Below are positions 59,443-64,000 of a stretch of 64,000 bases of DNA, one piece after another; position 1 is the stretch's first letter, and the number at the start of each line of letters is the position of its first letter. The translations under genes were made by a program, and so were the position numbers. Origin of the DNA: Oscillospiraceae bacterium (GTDB taxonomy: Bacteria; Bacillota; Clostridia; Saccharofermentanales; Saccharofermentanaceae). The notes beneath the pieces are model-generated. The model ran no database searches. It was not told the origin of the DNA and worked only from the letters and a program-made list of their open reading frames with translations. Where the stretch lies: the NCBI GenBank assembly GCA_015069205.1, contig SVIZ01000001.1, positions 1 through 64,000 of the forward strand, in the 5' to 3' direction.

Positions 59443-61104
59443 ATGAAAAAGAAGAGAAATAAGAAAGCAATAATCTTCACCGCTATTGTCATGTTTATTG
59501 GAATCCTGCTGGTATTGGCAGGTTTCTTCGGCGGATGGTTTTTAGGTCTCTTCTATAAAGATCTAGATTATAAGAACATAACACCCGCTGATATGGGCAA
59601 ACAGATAGAAACTGACATCCAGGTCTATTACGATAATATCGACGTTCCGGACAAAACACTGCAGCTCCTGGGCGGATTAAACTCTGACGATTATAAGTTT
59701 ATTATTCTGGATCTTTCGAATTTAAGTGAGGAAGACAAGGAAACATATTACGACAGCATTATTCAGCACATCACCATCAAGGGCACGTTAAGAGCTGTTG
59801 ATGACGAAGAATACCAGGAGGTAACCGGAGCACTTTTCGAACTCTATGACTATATGTACTACGAAAGACTGGAACAAGCTAAAGCCGAGAACGGCGAAGA
59901 CTATGAAACCTCGTATACTCTGGACCAGTTTCACGATTTTCTTAGTGATTCAGTCATTCCTTACTGCATAGAAGTCAAGTCAATATCCACATTCAACTGG
60001 ATTCCGTTCATTCCCGCCGGCGTATTAGTATTCATAATAGCTCTTATTCTGGAGATATGCCTTGTCTTCAAATTCAAAAAGAGGATCGTCCTCCCTATTG
60101 TCTACGGACTTATGGTAATCGTTCCTGCAATAATGTTTTGGAATCACATAAGGACTATACTGACGATCAACAAAGTCGCTGATGGTTTCTACACAATGAA
60201 GAACTACGAATGCACAGATACCATGGGCTTGCTGGCTTCAAACTCACAGACATCAGATGACGTGTTCAACTGGATCTTTGACAAGCATTTGTATGGTGCG
60301 CCAAATGTCTTTTCCATTGACGATGACAGTGTAGGCTTCGGTTGTGCCACATTTGCAGCGGTCACTCCTGAAGGAGACCATATCTTCGGACGCAATTTCG
60401 ATCTTATGGAGACGGACACTTTGCTCGTATATTCCCATCCTGACGGATGTTATGAATCCATTGGCGTTACCGGGCTCTCATTTTTCGGAACCGGCGAGAA
60501 TGCACAGGTGGATCCCGACTCTGCTTTGGGCAAATTCGTCATGGTGATCACCCCTTACTTTGTGCTCGACGGCATGAACGAGAAAGGTGTCGCAGCGGGG
60601 ATCCTTCAGGTCAACATCGATGAGCCGCATCAGGATAACGGCAAGCCCGATCTGCCTGTATATATGGCAATAAGAGGAATACTGGACACGTGTGCATCAG
60701 TTGATGAGGCATTATCTTTGCTCGAATCTTATGATATACATTCAGACCTTGGAAACTATCACCTGTTCATCACCGACAGATCAGGCAGATATGTCGTAGT
60801 CGAATGGCTTGATAATGAGATGGTCGTAACAGAATATCCGTACTGCACCAACAGCGTAATCGCTCCGGGCATGTATTACGACATGGGCGATCCCGATGAC
60901 AGAATAACAACCATTGATGAAAACCTAGGTCCAAGCCTTATTGCTACAGAACAGGAAGCAATGGATATCCTTGATAAAGTTCATAACAAACAGGGACTTA
61001 CCGAATGGTCCTGCGTCTATAACCTTGACGATTTCACCGTCAGCATCTGCCTTGATGCAGACTTCGGAACAACTTACACTTTCAGCGTCACGGATTTTGC
61101 ATGA
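59443..61104 (+). CDS. Membrane-anchored choloylglycine-hydrolase/penicillin-acylase-like (C45/Ntn) protein (553 aa)
   Basis: The first 190 residues hold one helix (about 10-32) and an outside part; two helices follow (about 195-235). The C-terminal 300 residues are a linear-amide hydrolase domain: GFGCATFAA with a candidate nucleophile Cys (near residue 298), IFGRNFDLMETD, DGMNEKGVAAGIL, and VVEWLDNEMVV. In this family a Cys freed by self-cleavage breaks amide bonds, e.g. of conjugated bile acids, penicillin or N-acyl compounds. Here the Cys is internal. The long membrane front part is unusual. Start at 59443 with GGGAG 6 nt upstream. Single gene. Confidence 0.8.
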   Translation: MKKKRNKKAIIFTAIVMFIGILLVLAGFFGGWFLGLFYKDLDYKNITPADMGKQIETDIQVYYDNIDVPDKTLQLLGGLNSDDYKFIILDLSNLSEEDKETYYDSIIQHITIKGTLRAVDDEEYQEVTGALFELYDYMYYERLEQAKAENGEDYETSYTLDQFHDFLSDSVIPYCIEVKSISTFNWIPFIPAGVLVFIIALILEICLVFKFKKRIVLPIVYGLMVIVPAIMFWNHIRTILTINKVADGFYTMKNYECTDTMGLLASNSQTSDDVFNWIFDKHLYGAPNVFSIDDDSVGFGCATFAAVTPEGDHIFGRNFDLMETDTLLVYSHPDGCYESIGVTGLSFFGTGENAQVDPDSALGKFVMVITPYFVLDGMNEKGVAAGILQVNIDEPHQDNGKPDLPVYMAIRGILDTCASVDEALSLLESYDIHSDLGNYHLFITDRSGRYVVVEWLDNEMVVTEYPYCTNSVIAPGMYYDMGDPDDRITTIDENLGPSLIATEQEAMDILDKVHNKQGLTEWSCVYNLDDFTVSICLDADFGTTYTFSVTDFA

Positions 61105-61255
61105 CAAGCCGCCGTTCCGCGATAAACCCATTAAAATCACTGTGATACAATAAACCAGACAGCCATGTCGGGTAAGAAAATACGGCATCTCTCACTCTCT
61201 GTCGTGTTTTTTCGAATGGGCTGATGATAGATTCGGAAGTGAAAGGAGGTCAGAC

Positions 61256-61867
61256 ATGGACACTATAAAGGTAGGAGCTTTCCTGAAAGCACTTCGTAAA
61301 GAACACGGTCTTTCACAAGAGCAGCTCGCTGACAAATTTAATGTCTCATCAAGATCGGTCTCACGCTGGGAGAACGGCAACACAATGCCCGACATCAGCA
61401 TCATGATCGAACTGGCTGATTTCTACGATGTTGACATCCGCGACCTTCTGCGCGGAGAAAGGAAGAGTGGGAAAATGGAAGAAAACTTAAAAGAAACATT
61501 GGAAATGGTAGCGGAGTACACCGAAGCCGACAAGTCAAAGATCCTTAAAAAGGTTTATATCTGCGGTGTGTGCACTCTGATCACTTCAGTAGCATCATTG
61601 ATCTTATACTTCATCACATACTACTGGAATACAGGAATAGTCCTTACACCATTCCTGCTTATACTTGCCAGCGGCATTTTCGGAATCAACACGATGCTTG
61701 CAGGTCTTCAGCTCAAGGGCAAGATGAGCAAAAAGAGAAACAAGAGGCTGATCACCATTTCCGTTACCATATGGGTAGTGCTCGCAGTAATTCTCCTGAT
61801 GTTTGTGACCTTCATCCTTCCGAAGATCCTCTTTTACACAATTGGACCCGGCGCCGGAAGCATATAA
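61256..61867 (+). CDS. XRE-family regulator with C-terminal membrane helices (203 aa)
   Basis: HTH in the first 65 residues (MDTIKVGAFLKALRKEHGLS, then QEQLADKFNVSSRSVSRWENGNTMPD), then a linker and three helices (about 100-125, 128-148, 165-190). Such membrane-tethered XRE proteins are common in Clostridia and often sense the envelope. GAAAGGAGG 5 nt before the ATG. Converges with the CPBP protease gene and overlaps its end by 56 bp. Confidence 0.88.
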   Translation: MDTIKVGAFLKALRKEHGLSQEQLADKFNVSSRSVSRWENGNTMPDISIMIELADFYDVDIRDLLRGERKSGKMEENLKETLEMVAEYTEADKSKILKKVYICGVCTLITSVASLILYFITYYWNTGIVLTPFLLILASGIFGINTMLAGLQLKGKMSKKRNKRLITISVTIWVVLAVILLMFVTFILPKILFYTIGPGAGSI

Positions 61868-62759
61868 GGAGAATACCTAAGGCCAAAGCCAGTACAACAG
61901 TCGTCAGGATGCTTGCTTCAATTCCGTACTCTGCCCCGTTCAGGATGTTTCTGCCAACAGATCTCATGTCAAGTACTGCTGTTACCGCAGCATCTTTTCC
62001 GCTCAGATTGAGGCCAAGGATTGAGTAAAGGATATAGTTCCAAACTGAATGAAGTCCACATGCCGCCCAAATACTCTTAAAACGGTGTGTAACAAGCGAG
62101 AAGATAAGAGATATCAGGATAAGGTTTATAACAGCTACAGCTGTAATGACCGGTCTTCCTCCCTGCATATTACCGATATGGGGAACGGTAAACAGGATCG
62201 CAGATACTCCGAACGCCACGGGAACTGATGTCTTCTTTATGAGGAGCTGCTGGACTATACCTCTGCAAAGGATCTCTTCCATTGCACCCTGGAATACGAA
62301 GCACAAGGCCATAAGCAATACCATCTTAACGTCGATATTTACGAACACACCGTTAAACTGTAACGCGCCGCAAATAGTAATGGAGATAACAGAAACTGCC
62401 AGAAGAACAGCACCCAGAGCAATTCCTATAAAGTAACTGCAGAAGTTTTTGGTAAGTCCAAGCTCTGATACAGTCTTCTTCTGGAACAGTTTCCATAATA
62501 GGAATATGATTACGATCATGACTGAATAGCCTAAATAGGTTATCAGCGTGATCGTATTTTCGTCGAACATCTCCCCTTCAAGAGGATTCATGCCGCACGC
62601 AAAATGAACTGCCAAGGCAAGACCTTCACCCACAAGTTCACTTCCAAACTTAAATAAATAGAAAATAAGGATGACCTTGATGACGTATAAGATCTTTGGC
62701 ATCTCCGTGCGGTTGTTGAAAGGACTGATATTTCTAATAAATTCTTTTATCTTACTCAT
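61812..62759 (-). CDS. CPBP-family intramembrane metalloprotease (315 aa)
   Basis: Eight helices with the Abi/CAAX motifs: AMEEILCRGIVQ (EExxxR), FTVPHIGNM (His) and HSVWNYIL (second His). These residues chelate zinc. Known homologues process prenylated or bacteriocin-immunity substrates; here the substrate is unknown. The C-terminal 18 residues overlap the 3' end of the XRE gene on the other strand. ATG at 62759; GGAGAATAA is the ribosome site. Confidence 0.88.
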   Translation of the reverse strand: MSKIKEFIRNISPFNNRTEMPKILYVIKVILIFYLFKFGSELVGEGLALAVHFACGMNPLEGEMFDENTITLITYLGYSVMIVIIFLLWKLFQKKTVSELGLTKNFCSYFIGIALGAVLLAVSVISITICGALQFNGVFVNIDVKMVLLMALCFVFQGAMEEILCRGIVQQLLIKKTSVPVAFGVSAILFTVPHIGNMQGGRPVITAVAVINLILISLIFSLVTHRFKSIWAACGLHSVWNYILYSILGLNLSGKDAAVTAVLDMRSVGRNILNGAEYGIEASILTTVVLALALGILLICFRRRVQLCKRGSSEG

Positions 62760-62843
62760 GTTTATTCTCCTGATTTGGGCGCACTAATACATAAGCCCGG
62801 TCCTGCCGGACAATTCTTAAACAAAACTGAATGTGGAAAAAAT

Positions 62844-63221
62844 TTAAGCGGGGAGCCCGTTAATGAGGAAATAAATCAGCATAGAGATCAGATCGATTCC
62901 AAGCAGGATACCGAATCCTATAAGAAACCATTTTAAAGCGGTTTTCGCGCGTTTGCCGTTCTTTTCCGTAAGGACCTTCTGGTCGATGACATCTGCCATG
63001 GTCTTATGGTCATCAGTCCTGATGGGTTCTATCCCCTTAAGGAGATAGTCCGTTGTCACTTCGAAGATGTCACTCATAATGATCACTTTATCTAGATCAG
63101 GGGTTGCCTGTTCGCTCTCCCATTTTGAGACAGCCTGACGGGATACTCCGACAGCATCTGCCAGTTCTTCCTGGGACATGCCTTTTGACTTTCGAAGGCT
63201 CTGTATTCTATCTGCAATTGT
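62844..63221 (-). CDS. XRE-family regulator with a C-terminal helix (125 aa)
   Basis: [44 protein letters not shown]-terminal hydrophobic helix ([24 protein letters not shown]). Start at 63221, where GGAGGTGG lies 8 nt upstream. It is 84 bp upstream of the CPBP protease on the same strand, so it may control it. Confidence 0.88.
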   Translation of the reverse strand, partial: TIADRIQSLRKSKGMSQEELADAVGVSRQAVSKWESEQATPDLDKVIIMSDIFEVTTDYLLKGIEPIRTDDHKTMADVIDQKVLTEKNGKRAKTALKWFLIGFGILLGIDLISMLIYFLINGLPA

Positions 63222-63416
63222 CATGTATTCCACCTCCAAGGATTGCTGGCCTGAGATTAACAAAATCATCCTTTACATAACCACCAACCAGACTTTGAAC
63301 TTTGTCAACCGACGGTTGCAATCCTTAATTTTCAGGCATTTTGCCTGTTAAGTCTGAACATAAGGACAGTCACGACACCGTCATCATCTTCTCCAACAAT
63401 ATCAAACCCGAACCGT

Positions 63417-64000
63417 TTACAGTTTTCTGGCCTTAATGCAGAACGAAATAGGCAGCATCTTTGCCTTTCTGGTCTTGGGGTCGGGATCATTTTCAGATTC
63501 CATGGCCTCCTTACTGCTTTCTTCCACGAACTGTTCGATAAGGAATCCGGCCTTTGCAAGAGCATTGATATATGTGGATATCTTCCTGTTGCACAGAACG
63601 ATCTCACTGCCATGAACAGTCATCTTAAAGTAACTGTCATCAAAATAGCTCTTAGTCATACAGAACTTGTCATCGTCCTCAATAACATCCATACGCTCAT
63701 CGCTTGACCATGCGATGCAATAATTCAAGGTATGGTGCCAGCTGAAGATAAAGATGCCGTCCTTTTTAAGATATGAGGCGATCTTATCAAATGTTCCCTG
63801 CAGATCAGTCGTCCAGCCAATTCCGTATATTGAATAAACATAGTCAAAATATTCTTTGGGCACGTCCAGTTCATCTTCCATCTTGGCACACAGAAGTTTG
63901 GCTGAACATCCATTGTCAGCAAGCAGTTTGGCCGCATTTTCGAGCTGTGTTTGTGATATATCGACTCCCCACAGTTCTTTTGCACCCTTATTCGCGTTAT
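63417..64000 (-). CDS. Class I SAM-dependent methyltransferase, 5' end cut by the window edge
   Basis: At least 194 residues. The frame remains open to position 64000: the upstream codons give KELWGVDISQTQLENAAKLL, which is the post-motif-I region (GVDIS), and then DYVYSIYGIGWTTDLQ (motif II zone) and LKKDGIFIFSWHHTLNYC. The ATG at 63881 is internal, so a start there would be wrong. C-terminal half is typical of the Methyltransf_11/25 group. Motif I lies outside the window. Confidence 0.85.
   Translation of the reverse strand, partial: NANKGAKELWGVDISQTQLENAAKLLADNGCSAKLLCAKMEDELDVPKEYFDYVYSIYGIGWTTDLQGTFDKIASYLKKDGIFIFSWHHTLNYCIAWSSDERMDVIEDDDKFCMTKSYFDDSYFKMTVHGSEIVLCNRKISTYINALAKAGFLIEQFVEESSKEAMESENDPDPKTRKAKMLPISFCIKARKL

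Noticed and set aside
63725..63985. Separate 86-aa gene near the right edge
   Set aside because: It is another frame of the methyltransferase whose own frame stays open to the edge and carries the SAM-binding motif.

Overview
The window reads as the chromosome of a low-to-middle GC, Gram-positive anaerobe of the class Clostridia, most likely from a gut or rumen habitat. Pointers are strong AGGAGG ribosome sites, a superoxide reductase, DUF3793 next to flavodoxin, two Feo iron-uptake operons, an ECF vitamin/metal-type transporter, a biotin transcarboxylase operon without an electron-transport sodium pump, and xylose isomerase. No rRNA, tRNA, CRISPR array, phage or intact insertion sequence was recognised.

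The first 26 kb is ordinary chromosome. It holds lysA, a DUF975/CmpB-type membrane fusion, a short-chain dehydrogenase, superoxide reductase, a tandem pair of GT-C glycosyltransferases, an RlmI-like rRNA methyltransferase, and a membrane-bound GGDEF/EAL protein. A DUF2975-XRE-DUF4153 operon, a membrane-anchored HAD phosphatase and a four-gene transcarboxylase operon follow. That last operon includes a 56-residue gene that is easy to miss.

From about 26 kb to 59 kb the window is dominated by one apparent regulon. A palindrome of the form GTTAGC-N4-GCTAAC occurs as about fourteen 16-bp sites plus three weaker ones. Nearly all lie just upstream of a start codon, often abutting or overlapping a TTGACA/TANNNT promoter; none was found before 26 kb. 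The sites precede an ECF-ZIP transporter operon, DUF3793-flavodoxin-gpmA, enolase, two feo operons, xylose isomerase and a heterodimeric ABC transporter. They also precede two TetR genes, a broken third ABC transporter, and two long operons of membrane proteins, hydrolases and methyltransferases. The half-sites resemble those of the DtxR/IdeR family but are spaced more widely. Two 123-residue DtxR-family regulators lie in the window. One (29.7 kb) keeps the iron-type metal ligands; the other (59.0 kb, divergent from feo) has lost nearly all of them.

The candidate undescribed system is a module present three times inside this regulon. It combines a 6-7-helix membrane protein (DUF6796-like, four copies), an alpha/beta hydrolase and a methyltransferase. 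One copy sits at the tail of the first feo operon (30.7-32.7 kb), one at 41.5-45.9 kb, and one at 48.5-55.5 kb behind a MacB-like ABC system. With the IrtAB/YbtPQ-like ABC exporters-fold pair this suggests an iron-starvation programme that imports and processes a metal-bearing small molecule or remodels the envelope. The function is inference; the layout and operators are visible.

The last 5 kb returns to ordinary genes: a choloylglycine-hydrolase-like membrane protein, two XRE regulators with membrane tails, a CPBP protease and a methyltransferase cut by the window edge.
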